From Siphonodentalium dalli (lineage: Eukaryota; Mollusca; Scaphopoda; Gadilida; Siphonodentaliidae): a stretch of DNA of 64,000 bases. The notes under the pieces are model-generated. The model searched no databases and had not been told where the DNA came from. It was given only the letters and a program-made list of their open reading frames with translations. How positions within the stretch are numbered: the first letter of the stretch is position 1; every line of letters begins with the position of its first letter. The stretch spans positions 155,485,043 to 155,549,042 of the forward strand of contig CP136069.1 of assembly GCA_032622095.1 (NCBI GenBank), read 5' to 3'. The translations under genes and the position numbers were made by a program. This document shows positions 12,301 to 24,067 of the stretch, piece after piece.

Positions 12301-12835
12301 ATTTTCAATCATGATGCTTGTTTGGGTGCGGTCTCGAAAGCTTCAAATCGCTAAGGGACTTAGTTGAATGTATCGGTCGGAATAATCTGGGCAAGAAGGT
12401 TACAATATGATATGTTTTAATTATATAGCTCAGAGTTAGCCACCCCCGCCTGGTAGCTTTCGGGGTCATATATAGCCCCTGCATGCGTCGGGGAATTCCT
12501 GATCAACCACTGCTATAAAGAAGAGAGGACTGGTGATTATTTTAAGTGGCCCGGCGACTCGGTCCAAGATAACGGCTTATCTACATTCCGACTTAATTGG
12601 AACTAGAACTCAGTGCGTTCAACACGTAGGCAATGATTGGGTTGTCAGTGGACACATATTACATCGTCTGTATGATCCATGTAAAACGCCAGATACACGA
12701 TAATTACAGAGATGTGTATCCACCCTTAGGGTTTATCATCAAATCCTTCTATAAAAGATAACAATTCAGCCGATAATCCCATGAACAGTAACAAGCGGGC
12801 GCAAATTACGTTTACGTACATGATCATATTATTCC
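9391..12835. repeat. ~900-bp tandem repeat, three copies
   Basis: Units start 'agcgcccgctctcccgcgg' at about 9391, 10292 and 11191, an almost exact 900-bp period. The head holds a CCGCGGCGAAGCCGCGG hairpin. Each unit contains 'cttcatcatatgtaggaac', 'gaggaatatagggg'-type sequence, 'gcgtcatgac', 'gcgtcgatggccagacagct' and 'ggtttatcatcaaatccttc'. The third unit is split by the 729-bp insertion at 11997-12725 and resumes after it. The repeated open frame of 60-80 residues in each unit is degraded and matches no family I recognise. Confidence 0.85.
11997..12725. mobile_element. 729-bp MITE inserted in the third 900-bp unit
   Basis: Terminal inverted repeat 'gggtggatacaca' at 11997 and its complement ending at 12725. 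Comparison with the uninterrupted first and second units (gttacggtttatc) against 'cattataaggg...cccttagggtttatc' places the insertion at a TTA trinucleotide. A 3-bp TTA/TWA duplication would fit PIF/Harbinger-type elements, but the exact end base is ambiguous. There is no intact transposase reading frame, so it is non-autonomous. Confidence 0.7.
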
Positions 12836-14804
12836 TCGTATCACGGAGAAGAGTAATATATCAATTTGGTCGAAATCTGTGCTAAAAGTAGCCCCCTCCC
12901 TGACACCAACAACGTCACTTTAGAAAATGTTAACAAGCACCATTATCGTACTCGTAAAAAGTTACCCCTGTTAGACCCCCTTGGTGCCATCTCGATTGTA
13001 CCCTTAAAGTTATATATAGAACACAGACAGATATTCGCAAATAATTGATTCATTGTATCATTTGAGAAGAACGTGTATGAGTTTGATGATAATTGGCACT
13101 AAACATATTTTTATAAGTTTTTGGTGACCCCTGTCCCTATTTCGGACTCAAGCGGCATCACTTTTGACATCATTAAACCACACACTTAGACTCATTATAG
13201 AGATTAATATATATATAATATATATATAATTTATGAAAATTGGCGGGTATACAAATTCGTATCAAATTTAGGGCCACCATTGCATATCTCTCACCCAAAA
13301 GGCACCAATTTGGCGCATTTAAACCACACGATTAGATTATTCGTATCACGGAGAAGAATATGTATAAATCAGGTGGAAATCGGCGCTAAACATATTGTTT
13401 ATCAATGTTTGTTTCCCTCTCACCCTCTAGGCACCCCTGACTCGAATGGCCCAACTTTTGACATCTTTAAACCACACAATTACACTCCTGATATCATGGA
13501 GACTATTATTTGTAAGTTTGGTGCTAATCCGCGACTAAACAATTTTTTATCAAATTTAGTGCCCACCCACCCACCCCAATCTTTCACCAAAGCAGCACCA
13601 ATATGACCTCTTTAAAATCACACGATTAGATTCTTAATATCATGGATAAGAATGTGCATCAATTTGGTGGAAATTGGCGCTAAAAATATTTTGTATCAAT
13701 TTTTGTCCCCCTCTCCCTTTCAGTGCACCCCTGACTCGAATGACGCCACTTTTGACAGCTTTAAGCCACACCATTAGACACCTCATACCATGGGGATGAA
13801 TTTGTATAAGTTTCGTGGCAATCGGCGACTAAACCAATTCTGATTAGAATTAGTACCCACCCACCATCCCCCAAATCTCTCATCCCAACGACACCAATTT
13901 GGCGTCTTTAAATCACACAATAAGATTCCTTGTATCATGGAGAGGATCTCATAAGAATTTGCATCAATTTGGTGGAATTCGGCGCTAAAATTATTTTGAT
14001 CAATTTTGGTGCCCCCTCTCCCCTTCCGGGCATCCCTGACGCGAACGGCGCGACTTTTGACATATTTAAACCACACCATCCTTGAGTCCTTGACCCAAAC
14101 GACCAAAAATGTGATTTAATTCATCATATCATTAGAGAAGAACGTGCATGAATTTGGTGGAATCAGTGCTAAATATATTTGTATCAACTTTGGTGCAACT
14201 CCCCTCAAGCATGACTTGAACCGCGCCACTTTTGTTATATTTACACCACGTCTATTAGACTCATGCATGCATTATATAATGGAGATGATTATATATAAGT
14301 TTGGTGTTAATCGGCAACTAAACAAATTCTTATCATAGTTATTACCCCCCCCCCCCCCCCCAACCTCTCACCCAAACGGCACCAATTTCGCGTCTTTAAA
14401 TCACACGATTATATTCCTCGTATCACGGTGAAGAATAATATATCAATTTGGTCGAAATCTGTGCTAAAAATAGCTCTCCCCTGACACCAACAACGTCACT
14501 TTAGAAAATGTTAACCCGCACCATTATCGTACTCGTAAAAGGTTACCCCTGTTAGACCGCCTTGGTGCCACCTCGATTGTACCCTTAAAGTTATATATAG
14601 AACACAGACATATATTCGCAAATATTTGATTCATTGTACCATTTGAGAAGAACGTGTATGAGTTTTATGGTAATTGGCACTAAACATATTTTTATAAGTT
14701 TTTTGTGACCCTCCCGTCCCTATTTCGGACTCAAGCGGCGCCACTTTTGACATCATTAAAGCACACACTTAGACTCATTATTGAGATTAATATATATCAA
14801 ATTT
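12836..14804. repeat. Decayed tandem repeat of ~300-bp units
   Basis: Variants of the same phrases recur many times: 'cgtatcacggagaagaatgtg', 'caatttggtggaaatcggcgc', 'ccctgactcgaacggc', 'cacttttgacatc' and 'taaaccacac'. Spacing alternates at roughly 150 and 300 bp, with a poly-C run at 14345-14360. The units are too diverged to carry a reading frame. Confidence 0.75.
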
Positions 14805-14910
14805 ATGACGGACGGACGAACGAACGGACAGACGGACGGACAAACGGACGAACGGACGAACGGACGGAGCCCTTTTCTATAGTCCCCCAAAAATAAACTT
14901 TTCGGGGGAC
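14805..14910. repeat. GACGGACGAACG tract and hairpin
   Basis: A degenerate (GGAC/GAAC)n array at about 14805-14868. It is followed by 'tagtcccccaaaaataaac' and 'ttttcgggggac', a short hairpin. It closes the decayed repeat array, like the tail of a retroposed element. Confidence 0.75.
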
Positions 14911-14943
14911 AAAAAACGCATGCCGACCTATTCAATAGACGGG

Positions 14944-15540
14944 GGTAACATTGAAATCGTGGACCATTACAAATACCTCGGAACATGGTTCAATAAATCT
15001 GGCGATTATATGCGAGAAAGGAATATGCGTTGCAAAGATGCAAAAAAAAGAGAGCAATGTATACGTTTACACTCATTAGTATAGAGTAAGGAAATATGAA
15101 ATGACAACTGACAGTATAATTGACATATATGAAAACGTCATAGTGCCTATAATGACCTACGGATCCGAGATTTTGAGATGCGAAAATATTTTATCTTTCG
15201 AGAAACTTGAACTATATGGTTCCTAAAATTCTTACTCGTCCTGAAGAAGTCCACGCCCACACCCTTTCTGTGCGGCGAGTTGGGAATATACTCAATATCG
15301 ATGAAAATAAAACTTAGAACTCTGACGTTTTGGGGTATGATGGTAACGATGGGACCTGAGAGAATCCATTTAAGACTATATAAATGTATGTATCACCCCC
15401 ACTCAGTAAACGGCAAAGCCAATGCATGGTTAAAACATACACAGATATATACTAGATCATTTGGGACTATCATACTACTGGCTCAACCAACGTATAACCT
15501 CTCGTGATAATTTTAACGCGCCGGTGAAACGCAGGCTCTC
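14944..15540 (+). pseudogene. Decayed LINE reverse transcriptase, 3' part, first piece
   Basis: Frames on the plus strand read IEIVDHYKYLGTWFNKSGDY (from about 14950), then RLHSLV ending at a stop near 15085. They continue with ENVIVPIMTYGSEIL (about 15130-15180) and CGELGIYSISMKIKLR (about 15270-15310). This order (YLGxWF, LHSLV, VxPIMTYGxEI, GELGxY) is characteristic of the C-terminal part of non-LTR retrotransposon polymerases common in invertebrates. Several stops and shifts break it. The frame breaks off at KRRLS where a hAT-like element has inserted and resumes at 16621. It was once one ORF; the rest of the polymerase is missing upstream. Confidence 0.8.
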
Positions 15541-15544
15541 TGAA

Positions 15545-16620
15545 CAGGGCTAGAGGGTATCCATTGTGGGGTGTCCACGTTGGGAATTCCAACTGCACCC
15601 CCCTTAAATCAGAACAAACACAATGTTTTCGGAATTCCATTTGCACCCCCTTGCACTTCAACTGCTCCCTTACAGGTCTGACTGAACGACTGAACATATA
15701 TACAAAATAACCGGTATCAGAACATTTAGAGATTTGAATTTGAAAATTGCACAAATACTAACATTTAGTGGTCTAATTGCAGACAAATTGACATGACCAC
15801 GGGCGAGAGCCCAGGACATAACGGGCCGACCATGGTTCGGCCCGGTCGGTCGGGTCGGTGTGAGAAAATTTTGAAATCTGAACAAGAAAATCGCAAAATC
15901 CTAGCATCTCGACTGGCCTCAAGTTTTCCTAGTGTTGGAAATTTCAAACCTGATACCCCATTAGGTTGGAAAATTCCCAACTAATGACAATTTCAGTCTA
16001 AAATTTTGAAAGCATAAGGCTTTCTCAGTTAAGCTAATTAGCAGTTTTTATTAGCCACTGGGAGAGTTCAGGACACACCGGGCCGACCATGGTTCGGCCC
16101 GGTGTGAGAACATTTTGAAATCTCAACAAAAACATCGCGAAATCCTAGCATCTAGTCTGGCCTCAGGCTTTCCTAGTGTTGGAAATTCCAAACCTCACAC
16201 CCCCACTTAGGTTGTAAAATTTCCAATTGATGACCACATTATTGATCAAATATATGAAAATATTGTTCTCTTAAATAAACTAGCAGTGTTTGACTGGCCA
16301 CGGGGGACAGACCTGGACACAAGCTTTCCAACTGTTGGAAATTTCCAACCTGACAACCCCCCTAAGGTTGGAAAATTTCCAACTGATGGCCATTTCAGTC
16401 CAAAATTTTGACGAAAATTAGGTAGATATGATCATGTTGGTCAGAAACAAAAATTCCCCCTAATAAATCGTTGGAAAAAGACCAATTTCAACCTATCGTT
16501 TGTGTGAAATTTCCAACTAATGTTGTGTCAGGTATGAAATTTCCAACTCTTGAAAGTTTTTATCAAAGTTGGGGGGGGGGGGGGGGGTGAGACACCCAAC
16601 CCCCTGTTGCCACGTCCCTG
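15545..16620. mobile_element. hAT-like non-autonomous element (1076 bp)
   Basis: Ends are CAGGG...CCCTG. Flanks are TCTCTGAA on the left and TCTCTGGC on the right, an 8-bp duplication matching at 6 of 8 positions. The interrupted LINE frame (KRRLS before, VYIQEW after) confirms an insertion. The interior is rich in 'ttggaaatttccaac' words and holds about three imperfect ~250-bp units with 'ggccgaccatggttcggccc'. A poly-G run lies at 16571-16587. Related sequence occurs at 39980-40650 and on both sides of the Maverick-like element (55815-55897, 59376-59640). No transposase is seen. Confidence 0.7.
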
Positions 16621-17010
16621 TCTCTGGCGTATACATACAGGAATGGACAGCAAGCATAGCGAATTCAAATGAGATGGCCTTTTGCAGAATAATTAAGCCA
16701 GACTGCGGCACAGAAAAATATCTTTCACACACCAACCATAATGTCGTTTCACGCCTGATGAAATTCCGTACTGGGAATCACCGACTTCTTATCGAGACAA
16801 GCTCCTGGGTTGGACAAGTTTACGAAGATAGAAAGTGTAAATTATGTTACAATGGCCTTGTAGTCGAATATTACGTTATTTTGAAGTGCATCAAACTATT
16901 ATTACACCCGACCCAATGCATTGAAACTTCACAGCCTTTTCAAAACAAGCAATATGAAACCCTTATGAACCTATCGATATTTAGCCGAAGGCCCTCTTTC
17001 AGATAGGAGC
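16621..17010 (+). pseudogene. LINE reverse transcriptase, C-terminal tail after the insertion
   Basis: The plus-strand frame resumes with VYIQEWTASIANS and continues through EKYLSHTNHNVVSRLMKFR, then CKLC. This is the usual LINE C-terminus: an 'IQEW' helix, 'RLxxFRxGNHxLxIE', then a CxxC knuckle. The second half of the zinc knuckle is degraded. It is the continuation of 14944-15540. Confidence 0.75.
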
Positions 17011-17149
17011 CCCTGATTCCTGAAACTAGAAGTCCCCACCCCATATAGATACAACACCTTGTATAAACGCGACCGAACAATCGCCCACGCAGGAAATACC
17101 CATACATAATAGAATGACCTAATTTGCACTATATATGATTAACAATGTG
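17011..17149. other. No gene seen
   Basis: Short AT-rich stretch between the LINE tail and the 17150 repeat; nothing is recognised. Confidence 0.4.
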
Positions 17150-17540
17150 TATGATTATTATCCATAGCCCCATCCCCATATGTACTTGTTCGGGTGCGTG
17201 AAATTGATAAGTTAGTATCAAGGTGCTATGCCAACTGGAGGAATGTACCATTCCACTAACATCGTCGAAAAATCTGAAGCAAATCGACTCCATAGAAAAC
17301 ATCGTCTGAACTACGCTCAAATGTAAATATTTACTATACGATTCGGGACGCAACTATCGGCGATAAACTAACGAAATAGATTTTCGCCATCGAGAGTCAC
17401 TGCATTTAATTAATATATAAGAATGACGATGTGTGTTGTCAATTTGGATATAATATTTGTAAAAATTACCACTTTGAACAAGATTATTCTCCATTTATAT
17501 TTGATCACCCTACCTGAGTGTTTCATAGGACATAATCTCT
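17150..17540. repeat. Direct repeat, first copy (second at 18800-19160)
   Basis: Shares 'cttgttcgggtgcgtgaa', 'gaatgtaccattccactaac', 'gattcgggacgcaac', 'tcggcgataaactaacg', 'cgccatcgagagtc' and 'caagattattctccattt' with 18800-19160 in the same order. The second copy lies between two pieces of LINE sequence. Confidence 0.75.
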
Positions 17541-18259
17541 GAATCAACTCCAACATTGAGGAGCTGAGAAATGATCGCGAACTTATTACTATATGATGTA
17601 ATTGTAAGTTTTGTTGAACTTCAGAAACCGTAATCGTAACAACGAATAGGGAAAAACGACAACGAATAGAAAGAACACAAATTCTAGTGACGTAGTACCC
17701 TATTTGTAATAATTATTTGTCGTATTTCATTATGCGAAAGATGTCTAATTATATTTCAACGCGTTGAACAGATGACACCTATATTCACTGCCTATATTTA
17801 CATAAGTAAAACGGAAAACAAAGTGAAAGATTATTTGGGAAAACAGAAAACTAACATCAAATAATTTGACAGCATAACTTCTAGCATAACAACATGACAT
17901 AGCAGAGAAAATAATAAGACAATCCACACAACAACAAAAAATGAATCTAAAGATATAGTTACACTTGATAGAATCGGGGGAAAATATGTGAATAAGAACA
18001 GACCCATACAAATTACTACAAACTCCAATGGAACATGAAAAAACATGATTCAAAATTCCATAAACTATGATAAGAAAAACAAAGCAACAACAAGCAAGCC
18101 CAAGATATATTTCAACAGAGAAATGACAAAAGCAGAATTATTAGAGCAATTCAGACTTCGAGCTAAATAAAAGTCTAAGAAGGAGTCATTCCGGGAACTA
18201 ATATCCATAGAGAGGGAAACAAACTAATACAGGGATGAAGAAAGTCGCCAAGTGAATAT
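17541..18259. other. No gene seen
   Basis: AT-rich. The minus-strand frames near 17745-18053 are hydrophobic because of AT-rich codons; no family is recognised. Confidence 0.4.
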
Positions 18260-18590
18260 AACTACACATACCTTTGGAAAACATTTTATGATCATGACAT
18301 ATGTAACATAATAATATGTAACAGGGGACTACAAGTTCAATCGACTTGTTCCTGAATAAAGATACTGATATATACAAGCGCGCGCTTATATATGGGCAGT
18401 GCAGTTATTGTTGTCGCTGCACTTATATTGTTGATGAAAGAAGTGCAATGAAGGTGTAATTCTATATATATATATAGAAGTTCATCTACTATTGAGTCTG
18501 GGTTAACCGACACTAGGTGAAATATTTTAATTAGTATTGAGACATGCATGGTCACAGTCACTATGTGAAATCGTATTTCTATAGCTGCCG
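18260..18590. repeat. Dispersed repeat, first copy (second at 19440-19650)
   Basis: 'catatgtaacataataatatg', 'cttgttcctgaataaagata' and 'gatgaaagaagtgcaatgaagg' recur at 19470-19630. The second copy has the 394-bp MITE inserted in it. Confidence 0.75.
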
Positions 18591-18593
18591 AAC

Positions 18594-19296
18594 GTGGGAT
18601 CACCTCAGTACCATATGTTGTTTATCGATGATCTCATTCGTTCACTTGAAATGTTTAGCTTTGATTTATGCATCGGTCATATTGATTGCTCAGCCCCAAC
18701 TCAGGCCGATGACATGCTGTACAGCTCTCATTATCCGAGGCGGGGATTAAAAGAATGTGTGAAATATGTTTTAACTATAGCGAAATGTGACATTTTAAAG
18801 ACATATTATGGACTTGTTCGGATGCGTGAATCTGATAATTTAGTATACTCGGGTGATATGCCAACTGTGGGAATGTACCATTCTACTAACATCGCTGAAA
18901 ATCGCAAAGAAATCCACCATGCCACTCCATAGATATCATCGTATGAACTACGCATACTTGTAAATATTTACATCTCGATTCGGGACGCAACAATCGGCGA
19001 TAAACTAACGCAAATGATTTCGCCATCGAGAGTCGTTGCATTAAATTAATATATAAGAATGCCGGTGTGTGTCCTGTAAATTGGGATTAATATTCGTAAA
19101 AATAACTACTTTGAGCAAGATTATTCTCCATTTCTATTTGATCACCTACCGGAGTGTTTCATATCACTTTAAATACAACGAATCCAAGACAATGGTAATC
19201 GCATTCAGTGAATCGAAACACCAAAATTACCCAAAATCATCCAGAATCTGGCCTATGGCTAATTCAGAGATAAGTTATTTCGACATCTCACATTAG
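18594..19296 (+). pseudogene. Decayed LINE reverse transcriptase core
   Basis: Plus-strand frames read MLFIDDLIRSLEMFSFDLC and then PTQADDM at about 18618-18720. These match the region around the catalytic xADD box of non-LTR polymerases ('xxFIDxLIRSLE ... PTxADD'). A second piece, YHFKYNESKTMVIAFSESK at about 19160-19220, matches the next conserved block. Between them lies the direct repeat of 17150-17540. Motif order suggests the same LINE family as 14944-17010. Not functional. Confidence 0.7.
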
Positions 19297-19643
19297 AATA
19301 CCTGTCTCGAAATTTAATATCAACAAAGAGCTCACATAACACATTGTGCGTAAAACTAGGAGCACATACTTCCAATTAACAAAATGCGGCCTATATATGC
19401 TCTTTGGTTGTGGACTTTTGTGGGGCATTTCTGCCTACACATACCTTTGTGAAATTTTTTTATGATTATGACATATGTAACATAATGATATGTAACATGG
19501 GACTACAAGTTTAATTGACTTGTTCCTGAATAAAGATAATGATACATATAAGCGCATGCTTATATATGGGCAGTGCAGTTATAGGTATCGCTGCATTTAT
19601 ATTATTGATGAAAGAAGTGCAATGAAGGGATCAATCTATATTA
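19297..19643. repeat. Second copy of the 18260 repeat
   Basis: From about 19440 the sequence repeats 18260-18480. Nothing is recognised in 19297-19440. Confidence 0.6.
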
Positions 19644-20037
19644 ACCCTTTACCCAACAGAAGGGCCCTGTGCCAATGCATTCTCTTATATATGCGAGTCG
19701 ACCATAGGTCGCCTCGCATATATAAGAGAATGCATTGGCTTAACACATTAAAGATTATAAAATTGTTAAAGAATGTAAGAAAAAATGGTAAAAAGTGTTA
19801 AAAAAAGATTTTTTTTAGGCCAATGCATTCTCTTATATATGCGAGGCGACCTATGGTCGACTCGCATATATAAGAGAATGCATTGGCACAGGGCATAACT
19901 GTAACTATCACAATGTGGTCAAGGAGCCGGTTCCAATGATATCCATATGTGTATGGTTCTATTGAGACAGACCGAAGATATTTTAGGCTGTTGAAGCTTT
20001 ATTTGGCCGGTTTTGGCCGGTTTGTTGGGTAAAGGGT
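19644..20037. mobile_element. 394-bp hairpin-rich MITE, copy 1
   Basis: Terminal inverted repeat ACCCTTTACCCAACA with a TA duplication on each side (19642-19643 and 20038-20039), as in Tc1/mariner-type insertions. Inside are two ~69-bp near-perfect hairpins (about 19670-19738 and 19824-19887), each built from 'ccaatgcattctcttatata' and its complement. They are separated by an AT-rich linker. The other half carries 'aagctttatttggccgg'. No coding potential. Confidence 0.9.
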
Positions 20038-20175
20038 TATAGAAGTTCACAACCTTTGATCGTGCATCAAAGAGATTACGACATCATGAGTATACTTAGA
20101 TGCTACTAGTGCAGGCTGTTACTTATCGAGTGGTGACGGCTGAATGAAACTCACTATTACTATCACAATTACTTA
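20038..20175. other. 138-bp gap between two inverted MITE copies
   Basis: Unique sequence between the paired MITEs; no gene is visible. Confidence 0.5.
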
Positions 20176-20569
20176 ACCCTTTACCCAACAAACCGGCCAC
20201 AACCGGCCAAATAAAGCTTCAACAGCCTAAAATATCTTCGGTCTGTCTCAATAGAACCATACACATATGGATATCATTGGAACCGGCTCCTTGACCACAT
20301 TGTGATAGTTACAGTTATGCCCTGTGCCAATGCATTCTCTTATATATGCGAGTCGACCATAGGTCGCCTCGCATATATAAGAGAATGCATTGGCCTAAAA
20401 AAAATCTTTTTTTAACACTTTTTACCATTTTTTCTTACATTCTTTAACAATTTTATAATTTTTAATGTGTTAAGCCAATGCATTCTCTTATATATGCGAG
20501 GCGACCTATGGTCGACTCGCATATATAAGATAATGCATTGGCACAGGGCCATTCTGTTGGGTAAAGGGT
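20176..20569. mobile_element. 394-bp hairpin-rich MITE, copy 2 (inverted)
   Basis: Same element as 19644-20037, same length, opposite orientation, again flanked by TA (20174-20175 and 20570-20571). Only a few substitutions distinguish the copies, so both are recent. Confidence 0.9.
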
Positions 20570-20700
20570 TAACTTGTTCTGAGTCCTGAAATTTCTGGGT
20601 TGGGGCACCTACTATGGAGTCTGTGTTCACTGACACTAGGTGAAATATTTTAATTACCATTGAGTCTGGGTTCACAGACACTAGGTGAAATCGTATTTTC
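20570..20700. other. Duplicated short flank
   Basis: 'gagtctgggttcac.gacactaggtgaaat' occurs twice here and again near 18490, so this is more of the 18260 repeat. Confidence 0.5.
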
Positions 20701-21190
20701 ATGTAAGTAATCCGTATACCAAATTATAAAACAAAATGATAATTCAAACTAAATTAGTTATCACCCTGAAAACAAAATAATCGGCAAATTCTAAATCGAC
20801 AAGGGCCATATAACGTCGGTAACAATTGGGGAACCGAACCCAAATTAAAACTCGACCTGTATTTCATGTGAGTCATCCATTTACCAAATTTGAAAACAAT
20901 CGCTTAACTATAACTAAAGTTGTCACCCAGAAACAAAAATAATCCGCAAATTCTAATTCATCAAGGACGATGATTCCGATTAAATTTGGCGGACTGCACC
21001 CATATTAAAACTTGACCTCTATTAACATAAGTATGCGTAATCCTTATACTAAATTTCAAATCAGTTAGATAAATAAAACTAAAGTTATTAATCGGAATCC
21101 TAAATAATCGGCAAGGAATATAATTCCGGTAAATGGGTGGCGGACCTCACCCATATTCGAACTTGACCTCTATATTTCACGTGAGCAATG
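20701..21190. repeat. ~155-bp tandem repeat, about three to four diverged units
   Basis: Units share '..gaacccaaattaaaactcgacctgtatttc', 'ataccaaattt', 'aactaaagttatcacc' and 'cggcaaattctaa'. The same family forms arrays at 49960-50430 and a fragment at 63220-63370. Confidence 0.7.
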
Positions 21191-22069
21191 TATATAACAA
21201 ATTCTGAAACAAAAACATTATTATTATTATTATTAATGCTTTATTTCAGACAATTATGTCCATATTGATGTAAACAGTATTTATTCCATATAATTCAAGA
21301 AACAATGCATTGTACAAAATATGAAGCATGAATATTGGTTGTCAGCAGGGGATCCGACATCATGCATAAAGCTTATGGGGTCGTTTCCGATTACGTGTTA
21401 ATAAGCCCACACTGTGAGAATGATAACATAATATTAGGTAATTGCAAGTGTTCATAATCATTTTTAGAAGATCGTTGTTGGTATATACGTTACTCAGCTA
21501 CTCACAGTGTTGGCTAGATCGATAGATATATCAAAATGAGAATATTTTTTGTCATATGGAGTAACAGGATTGAAAATAGATTTAGTATAGCGGAACTAAG
21601 TATAGAACGGCATTGACAAGAGTGTGAGGTGACATATCAAACGTTTCGGTGAGTCTGATATGCAGTATAGGGAGGGGAGATGGGGAGTGTAAATGATAAG
21701 CTATTGCTTTTAATTATACACTAATTTTGTGTTCTGACCTAGAATTTTTGAATCCGAGCCGACACCACTATCATTTGGATTTGTATAATTATTTAACAAC
21801 ATCAACATTAATATTTTTATTTCTCACGCGATTTTTTGACGATATGAGTCGATTTGGTAACTGTCAGATATTGTCCATATTAATACACAAATGCACAGTA
21901 CAGTACACCGTACATGCACATTAAGCATATATACATTCATAACATATGGGAGGTTCCAACTAAATACAGTACGTATGTAATTAATCCTGCATCAATATCA
22001 CTAGTACATGCACCGGCCTAAACTAAACTAAAGTTATCATCCGGAAACATCTGGGGCGATCACACGCAC
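21191..22069. other. No gene seen; ATT microsatellite
   Basis: Contains an (ATT)n tract at about 21218-21236, the rest AT-rich. A frame at 21727-21924 has no family likeness. Confidence 0.45.
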
Positions 22070-22500
22070 TCAAGCATGCAAATAGTGTGTCTGCCATTTG
22101 CAGATTGAGGTCCCCAGAGGGTGAGTTTAGTTACGCTATCCCACACAGAGGGCTAGCATCACCAAATTCGCCCCCTGGAAACCTTATTCTGCTTAGGCAT
22201 CAACTGCTATGGGATAAATAGGATCAGATTGAAGTTCGCCAGTTGAAGTTGATGTTCACCCATTAGTCACGTCCATTATGCATATTATCTTCTCAAATTA
22301 GGGGATATAGAATCTTCACAGAAAGAAAAAGTAACTAAAACAATGTTAATTTGAGACTATAGATACTTCCCAGAAAATGAGATGGAGAATAAGCAGAATG
22401 TGGTCCCCAGAGTGTGAACGTGGTGATGCTAGCCCGCTGTGTGGGATAGTATCACTAAATTCACACTCTGGTGACCTCATGCTGCACTATTTACACCATT
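22070..22500. repeat. Dispersed repeat with inverted ends (relative at 48530-48920)
   Basis: Starts 'caaatagtgtgtctgccatt' and 'aggtccccagagggtgag'. The opposite end carries the partly complementary 'ccccagagtgtgaacgtggtgatgctagc' and 'tcacactctggtgacctcat'. The copy at 48530-48920 has the same layout including 'cagttgaagttgatg' and 'acaatgttaatttgag'. Looks like a MITE with long imperfect inverted repeats. Confidence 0.65.
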
Positions 22501-23728
22501 TGCACCTCATTTCAAAGGCATATAACACCCAATTTATGGTGCATTAATCGACTTTGATCACTAGACTAGAGCGAGCATGTACTAAAAATTATGTTCAATC
22601 AAAGGGTCTGATAACTGTGTGAAAATATTATATTCTAGATCTGGTAGATATAACCATGTCATAATGTACAAGAACACCATAGTCAGAAATGGTAACGCGC
22701 TCAATATGATATATTATATACCCATGGCATCCGAATAACAATTGAAATTGAAATTCCCAACTACACCTTTTACCGGACTCGGCCTCCGGGTCGCAGTTCG
22801 ACTTTTAATCCGTCCAAAAAATCCCATTCTATAAATAAAACGCCCATGCGCCCACTGTAATTAAGAAACAGCGAAACATTATACACGCGGAGCGCGGAAT
22901 AACCCCAAATCGGTCCAACTAAACCCGACCGCACCCGACTGCACCCGACAGCACCCGACTGCACCGACCGCACCCGACCACACCCGACCAGAGGGGTCCG
23001 ATCGAGATGGTTCGGGCACTATCGTGCAGAATAGACCTGTATGTACCAACGTTCCAATCCCAAAGTCGATACATCAAGCGGAAACGGCACTGTTAACCCC
23101 TAACTTGCGGCCGATTCCGCCGGGTACTCAAAATAAAAAATTGCACCGACCGCACCACTCCTATAGCTGTCTGACCACGGAAAGGGACGTCATATCATGC
23201 AGCGAATACCCCTCTGCATTCCACGATCATTTTCTATTTTCATGCTTTTACTCTGCTCGGGCCAAATATATTGTTACTAATGTTATGTTTATTGAAAGAA
23301 AGCACATTTAGTCGGCAATATATTGAACACTGTTTTAAAAAAATGTATTTTTCCTTTTTCATTAGTGATGAGTGCACACACACCACAATTAAGTGACGAG
23401 TTACCACGAACTTGTTCAGAATAGATTTATTAAATAGAGGATACCAAACGAGTCAAATGGCTTACAGATAAATTTACAAAAGGAGATCAGCAAATTAGGT
23501 CTGAACCGTTCATATAGGCAAGGTGCGGGTCTAATTTACTGGAATTTCGCTATAAACTGAGTCGACTTGAAGATTATATATTGCTGTATGGCCCAAGCAA
23601 ACCACCAAACTACGATAGTGTTCAATTGGGGTAATGAATTAAACTGTGTACCCTAGATGTAAAACATGTGGTTTAAAAAGTTATATATATGCTACTGGTG
23701 CTATATATTGGTAACTTTCTTTTTTGGT
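22501..23728. other. No gene seen; CACCCGAC tandem tract
   Basis: A degenerate decamer array (GCACCCGACY)n lies at about 22926-22992 and gives an arginine-rich minus-strand frame that is not a protein. The rest is AT-rich without recognisable features. Confidence 0.5.
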
Positions 23729-24067
23729 GATAAAGGTACCCAGGTTCTGAAAATTGTGATAAAAGTACCCAGGTTGGGAAAAAGTGTAATATGCTACCCA
23801 GGTTCATCGAATCTCAAATTAAACCGAGAATTAAATATCTTTGCTGGAAATTCGTTTGGTTTTAAGCTGTTGCTTTCAGTTTTTAATTGTTCGAACTGCT
23901 ATAAATCGAAAGAATTTAGTCAACTAATGTATCCCTTGATATGTTTTCCTGCAGTGTAACACAAAAATACCCGTCGACCGCAGATGAACCTGGGTACCTT
24001 TATCACGATTTCTCCCAACCTGGGTACCTAGCTTTATCACAATTTTCAGAACCAGGGTACCTTTATC
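23729..24067. mobile_element. 339-bp MITE with GATAAAGGTACCC ends
   Basis: The left arm carries GATAAAGGTACCCAGGTTCTG, an internal 'gataaaagtacccaggttggg' and a third 'gctacccaggttcat'. The right arm carries the complements in reverse order, ending at 24067. Ends and subterminal repeats share the CCCAGGTT word. The middle is an AT-rich stretch without similarity to a transposase. Confidence 0.8.

Noticed and set aside
17745-18053. Hydrophobic minus-strand frame, possible membrane protein
   Set aside because: AT-rich codon bias alone gives Phe/Ile/Leu-rich translations; no start context, family or partner.
22770-22973. Arginine-rich minus-strand frame of 67 residues
   Set aside because: Translation of the CACCCGAC decamer array; no domain.
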